A stretch of 64,000 bases of DNA from Amyelois transitella (lineage: Eukaryota; Arthropoda; Insecta; Lepidoptera; Pyralidae), in assembly GCF_032362555.1 (NCBI RefSeq), contig NC_083506.1, positions 8,355,501 through 8,419,500 of the forward strand, given 5' to 3'. The notes beneath the pieces were generated by a model, which was not told the DNA's origin, made no database searches, and saw nothing but the letters and a program-made list of their open reading frames with translations. A program made the position numbers and the translations under genes. How positions within the stretch are numbered: position 1 is the first letter of the stretch; each line of letters begins with the position of its first letter. Shown one piece after another: positions 48,901-59,778 of the stretch.

Positions 48901-51900
48901 TATTACCAGTGTCGAAATTGAGTTCATAATCTATACCACCGTCGGAGGATAACTGAACAATGTTCATAATTTTTATCATTACTAGAATATTCCCTCAAAA
49001 ATCCTGTCAATGCTTGTTAAAATTTCACTTTCACAATACGCAAAGTCTACCTATCGCGCATTAGTCCTAGTTCATACCTCCGCCTTTAAACATAACTAAC
49101 AGGACTGGATAATTCAGATGCATGTGGTTTTTTTTCTAAAAATTAATCAATTGAAGAATTAATAAGAAAAACTTTATATTCAAGCCGTTCTTGAAATAAC
49201 TAATATTCCTTACCACAAATGGAATTCAGAGTGAACTCTGACATAACTGGTACAAGGTCAAGTTCCTTTCCAGTATGCTGAGCCAGTTTGGCCACTAAAC
49301 GGTCAGAATTCTCCTCCAGCACCACGTAGAACTCCCGCAGGATGTTGAAGTGAAACGCAGGAGTCAGTATCTTGCGACGTTGTTGCCATTTTGATCCTGG
49401 GGGATAAATATTTTGATAAGGATAAATAAAAAATAATCAAATAACGAATAAATATTTACATACATCTTTCTGTGAATCAAAATGAAAATGTGAATAAATA
49501 TTTACATACATCTTTCTGTGGCTTAAATGAATCTCTTAAAACTCATTACATACCAAATGCATACATGGTGCCTACATTGATTTTAAGGGTGTAGTGCTTT
49601 ACTTGCTTTACTCTAGAAGTAGGGCTCAATTCGTTCAATCATAAACTGAATGGCCACCATATTGGCAGGTTTATATTTTTCCTATTCCTTTCCATTTATA
49701 CCTAAATGTGTATTCGACATATATTTACAAAAGGATCATTTCGAACTACTGACGTATTCATGTTACCAATACCTGATAGAAGGTATTGCAGGTATTGGTC
49801 GGTAAATCCTCACAGCTGATCAGACCTATTAGGTTTGTTGTCAGGACAAAAACACTTATGTACCTAAATAAATGCACATCAAACATACTTATCTATGTAG
49901 ATACATTTATGAAAACCTGTCTGTATGTATTAGGATTAGGTTTACTTTCGAATAAATTATATTTAACTTCTGTCTTTAATTGGTTATATTTATTGTAAGA
50001 TAGAAAAGGTTCCAGGTACGAGGCAGTAAGTCTATACTTATTTCAAATTTATTTTCTCTCTACAGGAATATTTTTCGTTAATAGGTATATAATTTACCAG
50101 ACATAAATAATGTCAAAGTTTATCTTACTAGATAAAATTATCACGCATGAAATAATTATTCAGCTATACTCGGCCTTCGAATCTCGTGGGTGAATATTCG
50201 CTCTATCTACCCCATAATATAAATAATATTTATAAATAGAAAAAGCTTTAATTATTATTTAATAACTTCCTTATTAAAATGAGATTTTTAAGATCCAACT
50301 TTTTTTATCCAAACCGTTTTAAAAAACAATTCCAAAGAATTTATTAATGCCCCTTTTGAACCGCCTTTTTAATATAAAGAATTTACATACATACATATGG
50401 TCACGGCTATATCCCTTGCGGGGTAGACAGAGCCATAGTCTTGAAAAGACTGAATGGCCACGTTCAGCTATGCCGTGTGATTCCCGGCACCAATATAAAA
50501 AAGAATAGGACCACTCCATCTCTTTTCCATGGATGTCGTACAAGGCGACTAAGGGATAGGCTTACAAACTTGAGATTATTTTTTTAGGCGATGGGCTAGC
50601 AACCTGTCACTATTTAATCTCAATTCTATCATTAAGCCAAATAGCTGAACGTGGCCATTCTGTCTATAAAGAATTTCTTCGTCGAATTTTATTTTTTATG
50701 ATCGTACAAAATGAACCTCGTTTTAGTTCTTATGCGTCAAACTATATAAATTATCGCATCACTTGTTTATCTAAACAGGATACAATGAGACTGTTTCGTG
50801 GAACAAATATCTAGTGTACTTATAGGTATTTCACATAATAAATATACACAGTTTATCATTCTCTTGACGATAAATCCAAATTATATTCCTGCCTTCAGGA
50901 TAGGAGCCCCAGATACGCCTATGACCACGATTCTTCTCTCAAACCACGATCTCAGACCACAATCTCTCACAAAATTGGCTAATAAATAAGTCTATAAATA
51001 CCATTGCTGAGAAGTAAACCATCTTGAAGCCACGGCTTTAGAAAATAATACACACGGCTTTTTTCGTTAAACTTCGTTGTCGATATAATAACCTGAAATA
51101 AGGTAATAAATAAAATAATAAATCTCCATATTCTCAGAACAATAAAAGATCGATATTGTTATAAAGAAACACATTTAACACAAAAATAAAGTAATAAGTA
51201 GTTAGTACTTTTTCCGGCGCTAGAATAGCAACTTCTTAGTTTCTTCATCTTCTTAGAATCTTAAATTCAGCCAAAAAACGGCTATGAATGGAGAGACTCC
51301 AGTCTTGTGACACCGTAAGGTAGGTGTTATCTCTCTGCTTAAAAAAGTATCGGTGATTTTGATAAAAAAGTACTGCATTGTTACCTCGATATCCTCTGGA
51401 TTGTAAATGTTTACTGCCGACAAGGGGTAAGCCCAAAAGCGGTACAAGTTTTTCCATGTGTTCGCATATTTTCTGCCTAACGCAAACAGTTCCACTGAAA
51501 GCACAAATTAATTTTTTTTCAATTTGTCATTTCATAGTTATTTTATAGTTGTCAATAATTAGTAAGGTATTTCTTATTGCAATATGACCATTGTCACTAT
51601 TTTAAATAGCGATTAATAAAGCTATTTTATAGAATTTTTAATTAAGTTTTTGCTTATTAATAATTTGTATTATTAGTTTCATAACTAAAGCAATAATTAA
51701 GTATTTAATTTATACGTAGGCACCTCAATATATCGAACTATCAACTCAATGACAATTACAATATTTATATCTCGAAAGGTTTACCAAAGTATCTTTAAAA
51801 TTTATTGAGAGTTAAGCAAAGAAAAGAGAACCTTTTTCGCTCACACCGCACGATTTCCTATTATCACGATACTGACAACTAGTACGACAATACAAAACCA

Positions 51901-52140
51901 TTTCTTCCAGGCTTTGACTCTCATAAGTCTAGGATTTAACTATATCTGAAATATCCGCGGGTCCAACATACAATTGATAAAATTACCTGGCGAAACGATG
52001 ATTTCTGGAGCATTTCCTACCAAGAAGGTCTCCTTTGGCCCTGGGATTCTGCGCATCATCCGCGCCTTCTTATTGTAGTTGATCAGCAAATGAATCACAC
52101 ACAGCAGAACCACAAGAGTCATCAAAACATACGCGATCAT
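45915..52140 (-). CDS. CYP4-family cytochrome P450, copy 2, intact
   Basis: Nine exons on the minus strand: 52140-51987, 51494-51385, 51092-51002, 49396-49214, 48580-48183, 47671-47603, 47092-46924, 46584-46405 and 46096-45915, all in phase, 511 aa. It is a haem monooxygenase of the endoplasmic reticulum; CYP4 members usually oxidise fatty acids, hydrocarbons, hormones or foreign compounds. Visible are the membrane anchor ([19 protein letters not shown]), [14 protein letters not shown], the CYP4 marker [16 protein letters not shown] with the haem-linking Glu at about 312, ExxR (KESLRLYPP, Glu 370 and Arg 373), and the haem loop [17 protein letters not shown] with Cys 450. Exon lengths 2, 3, 4, 6, 7 and 8 (110, 91, 183, 69, 169, 180) equal those of copy 1, proving recent tandem duplication. 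The substrate cannot be predicted. A family A repeat pair lies in intron 3. Confidence 0.94.
50391..50670. repeat. Two family A pieces in opposite orientation
   Basis: Positions 50391-50468 are the tail part in reverse (ACATACATACATATGGTCAC, CCCTTGCGGGGTAGACAGAG, GTCTTGAAAAGACTGAATGG). From 50469 a forward piece begins directly (CCGTGTGATTCCCGGCACC, CCATGGATGTCGTACAAGG, GGGCTAGCAACCTGTCAC, GCTGAACGTGGCC). The join at 50468/50469 has no spacer. Confidence 0.8.
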
Positions 52141-52950
52141 CGTGAGGAGTGCGCGCTACGCTACACAGCATAATATACTGACTGACGTCCAGATAATGGT
52201 TTTCGCTACTAAATGCCTGCATATTTCATTTATTGCCGTATTGAACAGCAGTATATAACATACACGCATGCAATGTACAGTACGCATAAAACAGTTTTGT
52301 AACTAGCGCGTGATTCTCTCCTGTTAGAATTAGCCTAAGCCTGAAGGTTTTGTCTGTCGCTTGGTTAAATAACTTCAAAATCAGGCCTTGTTTAGTCGTT
52401 ACAAAAAAAAAAACAAATCTTTTCTCTGTTAAATATCAGCATGGATAGCTGATTTATGTAGACGACGACGCACTCGTAAAAATTATGAGTAAACAAAAGT
52501 AGGTTATCAGATAAGATACATAAAACTTCAGATTTTATAAGCAGAATTATTATTTAACCGGCTATTAAATGAACATATCATCCCATTAAATCATAGAAAA
52601 TTTGTGATATACTTAAAAAAAGAACATTTTGAACTTTCTTTATCATAGTGATAATTGAAGCCACCTTTACGTCATACAAAGGGCGTGCTATGCGGAAGTC
52701 AAGCATTTAATTTTCATCTTTCGAACCAGACGCAATCAAAATTATAAGGAAAAAGCTTTTACGCAAAATCATCAGTCAATTAAAGACACAAGGAAGTAAG
52801 TATTGTCTTTATTTAAAGGTTAATTTATGAAATTAACGAGGAGCTGAAGAAATTCGTGAAACTATCGCACAAGATAATCATTCATTTTCGACGTTTTTTA
52901 AATAGCATATTAAAAATATTAATTATGTATCAATATACATCATTTTTGAC
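52141..52950. other. Intergenic, upstream of CYP4 copy 2
   Basis: The 5' side of CYP4 copy 2, so its promoter should lie near 52141-52400. No repeat family or gene is visible in the rest, which is AT-rich up to the SINE at 52951. Confidence 0.4.
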
Positions 52951-53090
52951 GGGCTCTGTGGCGCAGCGGTAGTGCGCTTGTCTGTGTCACCGGAGGTCCC
53001 GGGTTCGAATCCCGGCCAGGGCATGATGAGAAACGAACTTTCTTTGATTGGCCTGGGTCTTGGATGTTTATCTATATACGTATTTATTAT
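52951..53090 (+). mobile_element. tRNA-derived SINE, left part (split by DIRS-like element)
   Basis: The tRNA-like head is well preserved (TGGCGCAGCGGTAGTGCGC, GGGTTCGAATCCCGGCC) and is followed by the usual body (CTTTGATTGGCCTGGGTCTT, GGATGTTTATCTATATA). The sequence stops matching the intact copy at 7334 at 53090, in the middle of the body. The remainder is found at 57036. Confidence 0.92.
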
Positions 53091-53101
53091 AATTCGGGTC
53101 T

Positions 53102-53254
53102 CCACCGAAGACGATATTTAATTACAAGCAGCAGTACGCTAGATGATGCTGTCTCCGTCACATGTTTAGAGATTTATATGAAACTGAAAAATCAGGTATT
53201 CCCCCCTCTCCTTCCCACCCCACGCGGCTGGTCCGGTGCGGTCGCTCGCCATTA
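53102..53254 (+). repeat. Left inverted terminal repeat of the DIRS-like element
   Basis: It runs from CCACCGAAGACGATATTTAA to GGTCGCTCGCCATTA and pairs with 56829-56981 in reverse complement, with about one difference. A C-rich patch (CCCCCCTCTCCTTCCCACCC) is included. Confidence 0.9.
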
Positions 53255-53796
53255 CGTTTTTGTGTGCTGTCGATGTCACATCGTTATTAAAATTTTTCAC
53301 GTCACTTACTTAATAGTTTCGAACTCTTGAGTTTTTTATTCATTTTAAAAATGGGAAAAAGAAAAAGGCCTATGGAAGAAGATTACAAGGATATCATAAA
53401 GAAAATGAAGAAACTCGAAAGGAGGTTAGAAAAACGTAAACGCGATATCTCTTCTTCGGATGATGACAATTCATCGTGCAGCGAAAAAATATCAGGTAAC
53501 TAAATGCATTTCATATAGTTTCAACAGTATTGAATCACACATATCTCTAACGGGAGATTTTATGATCTACGCTCAAAATACATATAAAATACAAACCATC
53601 AATCGATAATCAGATTTTAGTTTGCTTGATTGATAAATAATAATAATTTGATACATTCTATGATGAAATATAGTTGTTAGATATCATGTGTGATCGATCG
53701 TGTACAGATCGTACGGTCATGGTATGCTGGATTACTTTAAATGTTTTAACATTGTTATTCTCACTAATTATGCAGTCCCTAAGACTAACTAGTGTT

Positions 53797-54320
53797 TATT
53801 GAGACAACCTATATGGTTAGTCGGTTATTACTACATACACTGGCGACCTATATAGCTAGACTAAAGCATAAGACAACCTATATGGTTAGTTTTACTGCTA
53901 CATACTGGCGGCCTATATGGCTAGACCAAAGCAAAAGACAACCTATATGGTTAGTTTTACTGCTACATACTCGTACTGGCGGCCTTTATGGCTAGACCAA
54001 AGCAAAATACAACCTAAATGGTTAGTTTTGCTACTATACTGGCGGCCTATATGGCTAGACCAAGGCAAAAGACTACCTAAATGGTTAGTCTTGCTACTAT
54101 ACTGGCGGCCTATATGGCTAGACCAAGGCAAAAGACTACCTAAATGGTTAGTCTTGCTACTATACTGGCGGCCTATATGGCTAGACCAAGGCAAAAGACT
54201 ACCTAAATGGTTAGTCTTGCTACTATACTGGCGGCCTATATGGCTAGACCAAGGCAAAAGACTACCTAAATGGTTAGTCTTGCTACTATACTGGCGGCCT
54301 ATATGGCTAGAGCAAAGCAT
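53797..54320. repeat. 63-bp minisatellite inside the DIRS-like element
   Basis: The unit contains ACTGGCGGCCTATATGGCTA, GACCAAGGCAAAAGACTACC and TAAATGGTTAGTCTTGCTAC. At least four central units (about 54040-54300) are nearly identical at 63 bp; the flanking units are more diverged and vary in length. Because 63 is a multiple of three, it reads open as a 21-residue repeat on both strands (136 and 125 codons). I regard those frames as artefacts of the tandem repeat. Confidence 0.92.
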
Positions 54321-56660
54321 AAGATAGCTGATATATACTAATATACATATATGTATTATATGCTTACAATTACTTGTCTATTGCAGACATCGCTCCAACA
54401 GTAGAAGAAAATGACAATGGTAACCATGATGTTCATTCACCATCACTCTCCTGTACCGAAAACGATAATGATACTGCGGAGCTAGATACCACGCCAGATT
54501 TAGACCCAGATATACTGGAGATATTAGGCGATGACCCGTCAAAAGATAATTGTGTAGGCGAAAAACTACACAAAGATATAGCGCTCAGATGGACACATAT
54601 TTTGAAAAATGGCATGAGTAAAGAAATTAAAACCGAATTGCAAAAACAATATTTAGTGCCTGAGAACTGCGACAGCATTAACCCACCAAAATTAAACCCG
54701 GAAGTTAAAGCTGCCATAGACGAACAAAACCTTAAAAAAGAAACGTATAACGAGCATAAACAAAAACAACTATCTAACTGTCTAGCTGCAATCGGTAAAG
54801 CACTGAATATTGCTCTTAGTAATGAGGAAACGTCACAGGATCTTATAAAACCATTAAGTGACGCCGGTCGACTCCTGTGCGACCTCCACTACCGAGAATC
54901 ACAATCTCGTCGTTACGCTATTATAAACTCACTTAATAAAGAGGCTAGAGATACCGTCAAAAATACCAAAATAGACGAATACTTGTTTGGTTCTGGCCTT
55001 GGGGAACATTTGAAATCATCAAAGGCCATTAAGAAATCGGGTACAGAAATGAAACCCAAACCGGTACGACCACAGTCTAAACCCTCAACGAGTCAACCTC
55101 AGCGCGGGGCTTTAAACGCAAGGGGGGGCTCGCGAGTGCCGGAATCGCGAACCAATCCCGGAGTCCGGAAATACACAACGGCACCGGAAATACAATAAAA
55201 AAAAAAAAAATCCAAAACACTTAGTGTGATAGATATGCATCATGGAAACTTGACCCATGCTCCGAAGTGGTTGACGCTTTTACTTTTGATTGGCAAAATA
55301 TCTACTTTTACGCGTTTCCTCCATTTTGCCTAATCGCAAAGGTTCTAAAAAACTTATATCTGATAAAGCAAAAGGTATCGTTGTCATACCTTGGTGGCCA
55401 TCACAACCATGGTTCCCCATGTGGTCAAAACTAACTGTTTCAAGAGTCATCTTTTTTGAACCGAGTAAACACTTGTTATGTTCTCCTTTCAGAGAGTACA
55501 CAGACCTTACCCTGGTAGCAGCGATGTTATCAGGGAGGGATTAACAAGACAGAGCGTCCCTTCGACGTCCATGAGAATAGTTATGGCATCATTTGCTCAA
55601 AGCACACTAGCTCAATACAACTCCTCAATTAAAGCATGGTGGGATTTTTGCCAAGGTAAAAATTTAATCGTTTTCCAAACAACAGTTCCACAAGTAATGT
55701 TGTTTCTGACACAAACATTTGGAAATGGCGGTCCATATAGTACTATCAATACACATAGGTCAGCATTGTCCTGAAAGGATAAATTAAAACCCCCTGCTCC
55801 CAAATATAACTCTACTTGGGACACTAATAAAGTCTTGACGTTTTTATCGAATTATTACCCACATGAAAATTTATGTTTAAAAAAATTATCATTTGAAACA
55901 ATTACTCTACTGGCTATTGCCTCAGCTCAGAGGATGCAGACTCTAAGCCTTATAAAATAACAAAATATTCTTAGTCAAGAAAATTCCATAATTATAAAAA
56001 TCCCTGACATAATTAAAACATCGCGCCCTGGAGCATGCCAACCGCTCATCAGACTACCCTTTATACGAGAGACCCCTAATATTTGTCCAGCACTATCTCT
56101 TCAAACTTACATAAACAAAACAAAATCCTTGCGGATTCCAGAATCGGGTGATTTTTTATTCATAAGTTTAAGAAAACCCCACAAAAAAGTGGGTTCCCAA
56201 ACGCTCGGTCACTGGGTTAAACAAGCGTTGGAGGATAGTGGGATAGATATTAGTTTGTATGGCGCGCATAGCGCTAGGCACGCCTCGACCTCGGCTGCTC
56301 ACAACTCTGCTGCAGGGGTAAGTCTGGAAGCGGTTCGCAAAGCTGCGGGGTGGAGCGATACTCTGATATTTCTGAAATATTATAAAAAAGATAATATTAT
56401 TAATTCTAATAATGAGGAATTTGCATTATCTATTTTCAATATATGATCAAGTTATCTGTAAAAGAGAAATGTGTTGTACTTATTTTTAGTTTACTCTTGT
56501 TTAACTATAAATTTGATTAGTCAGCGCAAAATCAGAACAATCAATTGCATCTATTGTATTAATGAGTGATGTCATTAAAAAAAATGTAAATGACATATTG
56601 ATTGTTATGTACTTCATCGTATTTTTATTTGACCCATATGCCTTTCAAACTCTAAACATC

Positions 56661-56774
56661 TGCTTGTAATTAAATATCGTCTTCGGTGGAGACCCGAATT
56701 ATAATTGGGAATTAAACGAACTTACCTAGTGAAGTTCGATTCCAATTATGAGAGGGTCCCACCGAAGACGATAT
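56661..56774. repeat. Internal complementary region of the DIRS-like element
   Basis: This segment contains the complement of the element's left end (TCGTCTTCGGTGGAGACCCG, AATT) joined by AT to the complement of its right end (AATTGGGAATTAAACGAAC through GAGGGTCCCACCGAAGACG). Such an internal copy of the joined ends is diagnostic of DIRS elements, where it serves as template for a circular intermediate. Confidence 0.9.
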
Positions 56775-56828
56775 GACTTCCCCCCCAACCCAGAAAATAA
56801 AAATACAAAATCAGGCAAACTTTGAAGA

Positions 56829-56981
56829 TAATGGCGAGCGACCGCACCGGACCAGCCGCGTGGGGTGGGAAGGAGAGGGGGGAATACCTGATTTTTCAGT
56901 TTCATATAAATCTCTAAACATGTGACGGAGACAGCATCATCTTGCGTACTGCTGCTTGTAATTAAATATCGTCTTCGGTGG
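56829..56981 (-). repeat. Right inverted terminal repeat of the DIRS-like element
   Basis: Reverse complement of 53102-53254 with about one mismatch (TTGCGTACT against the complement of AGTACGCTAG). It is followed by a right-end extension of about 54 bases (56982-57035) that the left end lacks and that contains the palindrome CGAACTTCACTAGGTAAGTT (CG) at 57002-57023. Confidence 0.9.
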
Positions 56982-57035
56982 GACCCTCTCATAATTGGAA
57001 TCGAACTTCACTAGGTAAGTTCGTTTAATTCCCAA

Positions 57036-57106
57036 TTATAAAATATAGTATCGTTGAGTTAGTATCTCGTAACGCAAGTTTCGAACTTACTTCGAGGCTA
57101 ACTAAA
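57036..57106 (+). mobile_element. tRNA-derived SINE, right part
   Basis: Continues the SINE interrupted at 53090: AAAATATAGTATCGTTGAGT, TAGTATCTCGTAACGCAAG, TTCGAGGCTAACT, followed by an A-rich and AT-repeat tail. It aligns with 7476-7550 of the intact copy. Confidence 0.92.
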
Positions 57107-57962
57107 AAAAAATAATATATATGTATATATAATTTTACTTCTTGTAACTGTGAATTGCATCACAATTAACAGGTTAAACTTTAGATTTCTAAATATCCCA
57201 GGATTTCTCGTTGCCATGGGAATTTTGGAAAATCCTTATGTGGATTTAAGTACATTAAAAATATTATGTATTTCACGTAACCGGTAGTCTACAATTACCC
57301 AGACTTGTTTTTCTCGTTTATTGATATCCATAAAACAAATACGAAATTCTAGCTTTAGGTACCTTAATTAAATACGTTTTTGTACCGCATTCAACTGTGT
57401 TTACAAGCAAGTGCTTGAAGTAAATTTTTCAATCGACCATAACTTCTTTTCCCCTTAACTGATTTTGATGAAATAAACAACGCTCCTAATTATATATAAT
57501 CCAACTTTTAAAACTGCATTGAAATCCTTTGAGTAGTAATAACGTACCAGAGAGACAAAAATAAAAAATATACATTTTTGTTTCTGTTACTCTTGTTTAA
57601 TCACTCCCTGTCAGTTTTTTGCAAACATATGAATTGTGCAGATACTCTATTTTTACTATCCTATTGTCTTGATGGAAACTTGAAGAAATCAAAAAGTTAA
57701 ACTTATTGTTTTTATAAGATTTCTAAGATTATTCAGACTTTAGATTTATTTAGTCTATACATTTAAAGGCAAATTTAAAACATCATCATTCATTTTGAGA
57801 TAATTTTTTAAAATCATAACTTTTGTCTTCCGTACTCGCGCTTTTAACTACCTGGCTGGCGTGTATAACGTGAATTTGTTAGTTTTTCTTTTAATTTTTA
57901 AGGAATTACTATTTTTTTCTATATCTGTAGAAAACGAAATTAGGTTCTTGAAATATTATTAA

Positions 57963-58205
57963 AATACATACATACATACATAAAATCACGCCTCTTTCCC
58001 GGAGGGGTAGGCAGAGACTACCTCTTTCCACTTGCCACGATCCCTGCATACTTCCTTTGCTTCATCCACATTCATAACTCTCTTCATGCAAGCTCGCGGT
58101 TTCGGGTACTTTTGACCACACCCTTCACCAGGACGTCCTTAATTTGATCAAGATATGTTCGTCTAGGTCTTCCCACCCCGACCTTTCCCTCCACACTCTC
58201 CATGT
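57963..58205 (-). repeat. Dispersed repeat family B
   Basis: Begins with a CATACATACATACATAAAAT tail, then CACGCCTCTTTCCCGGAGGG, GTAGGCAGAGACTACCTCTT, CCACTTGCCACGATCCCTGC, TTCATCCACATTCATAACTC and GTTCGTCTAGGTCTTCCC. It is the fullest copy here; fragments lie at 5607, 29047 and 29940. Confidence 0.85.
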
Positions 58206-58274
58206 ATATCTATATATTAAAATATTTATAATAAATAGGTATAGATTATCAAATCGGCATTATAGAAATAAGAC

Positions 58275-58480
58275 CACTCGTTTTAAAGAGAAAATGGGAA
58301 AGCCCATGGATGTCGTAAAAGGCGACTAATGGATATGCTAATGAAATTAGGATTCTTCTCTGGGCGATGGGCTGGCAACCTGCCACTGTTTGAATTTTAA
58401 TTCCAACATAAATCCATACTGTTGAACGTGGCTTTTCAGTCCAGTAAGGGATATAGACGTGATTAGGTATATGCATATAT
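58275..58480 (+). repeat. Dispersed repeat family A, diverged
   Basis: Forward copy with CCCATGGATGTCGTAAAAGG, CGATGGGCTGGCAACCTGCC, GTTGAACGTGGC and AAGGGATATAGACGTGATTA, then a short tail. The first part of the element is missing. Confidence 0.8.
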
Positions 58481-58904
58481 TAAATCTTCTCAATAAATGT
58501 ACCTACTACGAATATTACTTCTCTTTTTCTTATTACAAAAAACCTTTAGTACTAATTAAATATTAATTTATGAGTTTTCCTTTCACATCTGAAAGCCTAT
58601 GTTATAATTTATTTTTATGCGCCTTGTGTAACAAATTTCTTTAAATCATGTTTTTTATTTTGTAAAAATAAATGCACATAATTTAAAAAAGTTTTATTTT
58701 CTCGTACAATATGAAACTATCACATGTAAAAGGTTATTTTGACAAGGAAGTGCAAGTTTATGATATTGTCTTACTGACTGCACCCGGCGAAGATTGTGAA
58801 AGGTGAAAAATAACACATCCTGGACCCTGAACTCGAACAGTCATCGACCGGACAAAGATTCTTTAGGAAAGATTAAGGTCATATTTTACGTCTCTGATAC
58901 ACTG

Positions 58905-59140
58905 TGCCGTGTGGTTCCCGGCACTATTACAAAAAAGAATAGGACCACTCCATCTCTTTCCCATGGATGTCGTAAAAGGCGACTAAGGGATAGGCTTATA
59001 AACTTTAGGATTCCTCTTTTAGGCGATGGGCTAGCAACCTGTCAGAATTTGGCCATTCAGTCTTTTCAAGACTGTTGGCTCTGTCTACCCCGCAAGGGAT
59101 ATAGACGTGATCATATGTATGTATGTATGTATGATACTGG
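58905..59140 (+). repeat. Dispersed repeat family A, near full length
   Basis: Forward copy: GTGCCGTGTGGTTCCCGGCA, AGAATAGGACCACTCCATCT, CCCATGGATGTCGTAAAAGG, GGCGATGGGCTAGCAACCTG, TCAGTCTTTTCAAGACTGTT, CTACCCCGCAAGGGATATAG and an ATGTATGTATGTATG tail. The segment between CAACCTGTC and GGCCATTCAG is shortened relative to other copies. It is the best-preserved copy in the window. Confidence 0.9.
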
Positions 59141-59394
59141 TACTTAATTTTAAACACACAAAATTTAAACATCATTCCAAAAAAATATTTTATTTATAAC
59201 ATTTTATTACATAAAACTAGTTACCAAATTACTAAATAACTTTTTCTATTAGGCATTAAAATTTTCTGAATTGTAGGTACTTTAAAAATATAAACCAATT
59301 CAAGTATTTAGACCACTTATGGAACTAACGATGCAGACATAGAAAAAATAATAAATATAAACGAGACAGACTACACCGATTGAGTTTAATTCGA

Positions 59395-59482
59395 TGTTAG
59401 TATGAGACTTGTGTTATAGATCAAGCCAATCAGAGAAAGTTCGTTTTTCATCATGCCCTGGCCGGAAACATCGGGCGTCTAA
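59395..59482 (-). mobile_element. Degenerate tRNA-derived SINE fragment
   Basis: In reverse complement it gives GCCCGATGTTTCCGGCCAGG, GCATGATGAAAAACGAACTT and CTCTGATTGGCTTG, matching the B-box side and body of the intact SINE. The head is eroded. Confidence 0.7.
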
Positions 59483-59778
59483 GTTCAATCCACAAGATTC
59501 TAAAATCTTCTACGTACATATATAAAAATAAGCGACTTATTAGGCATATAACTACTTCATATTTAAAAACACATAGATTAATTATTTTTAAGATTACTTA
59601 TCTTAAACAGTTCGGTAGTCCACTCTATAATCCGAAGATAAAATATATCGTAATAAGGTACATTAATTACGAGTATTTTTATTTACTTTAATTTTTATGC
59701 TAATATTTCTAACTATATACAGATTATATTCTATTTATTTTCATAAAAATACCTATCAGTCTTGTTTTTTGTCGTTCA

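Larger units (their letters stand above)
53091..57035 (+). mobile_element. Fossil DIRS-like tyrosine-recombinase retrotransposon
   Basis: A retroelement of the DIRS group, about 3.9 kb, inserted in a SINE with no target-site duplication. Parts seen: inverted terminal repeats; an internal complementary region near the right end; a short Lys-rich leader frame near 53351; a minisatellite; a gag-like frame (about 54387-55198, acidic N-terminus, basic Pro/Arg-rich C-terminus); and a tyrosine recombinase region in the right third. I see no complete reverse transcriptase. The copy is broken, with several breaks, and cannot be autonomous. A GT-to-AG gap between leader and gag-like frame may be an intron, a feature reported for some DIRS relatives; I am unsure of it. 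The two terminal repeats differ at about one base in 153, so the insertion is young and later than the SINE. Confidence 0.88.
57107..59778. other. Intergenic region rich in repeats, downstream of CYP4 copy 3
   Basis: Contains a reverse family B copy (57963-58205; the longest in the window), two forward family A copies (58275-58480 and 58905-59140) and a decayed reverse SINE piece (about 59395-59480). The rest is AT-rich without a recognisable gene. The region from 59160 to 59778 should include the 3' untranslated region of CYP4 copy 3. Confidence 0.55.

Noticed and set aside
53917-54327. 136-codon repeat protein (LVLLLYWRPIWLDQ repeated) and its 125-codon antisense frame
   Set aside because: Produced by a 63-bp minisatellite whose unit is a multiple of three.
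53091-57035. Crypton or piggyBac-like DNA transposon
   Set aside because: The TTATAA-like flank and recombinase were considered, but the internal complementary region plus inverted terminal repeats and gag-like frame fit DIRS-type elements, and no TTAA duplication is present.
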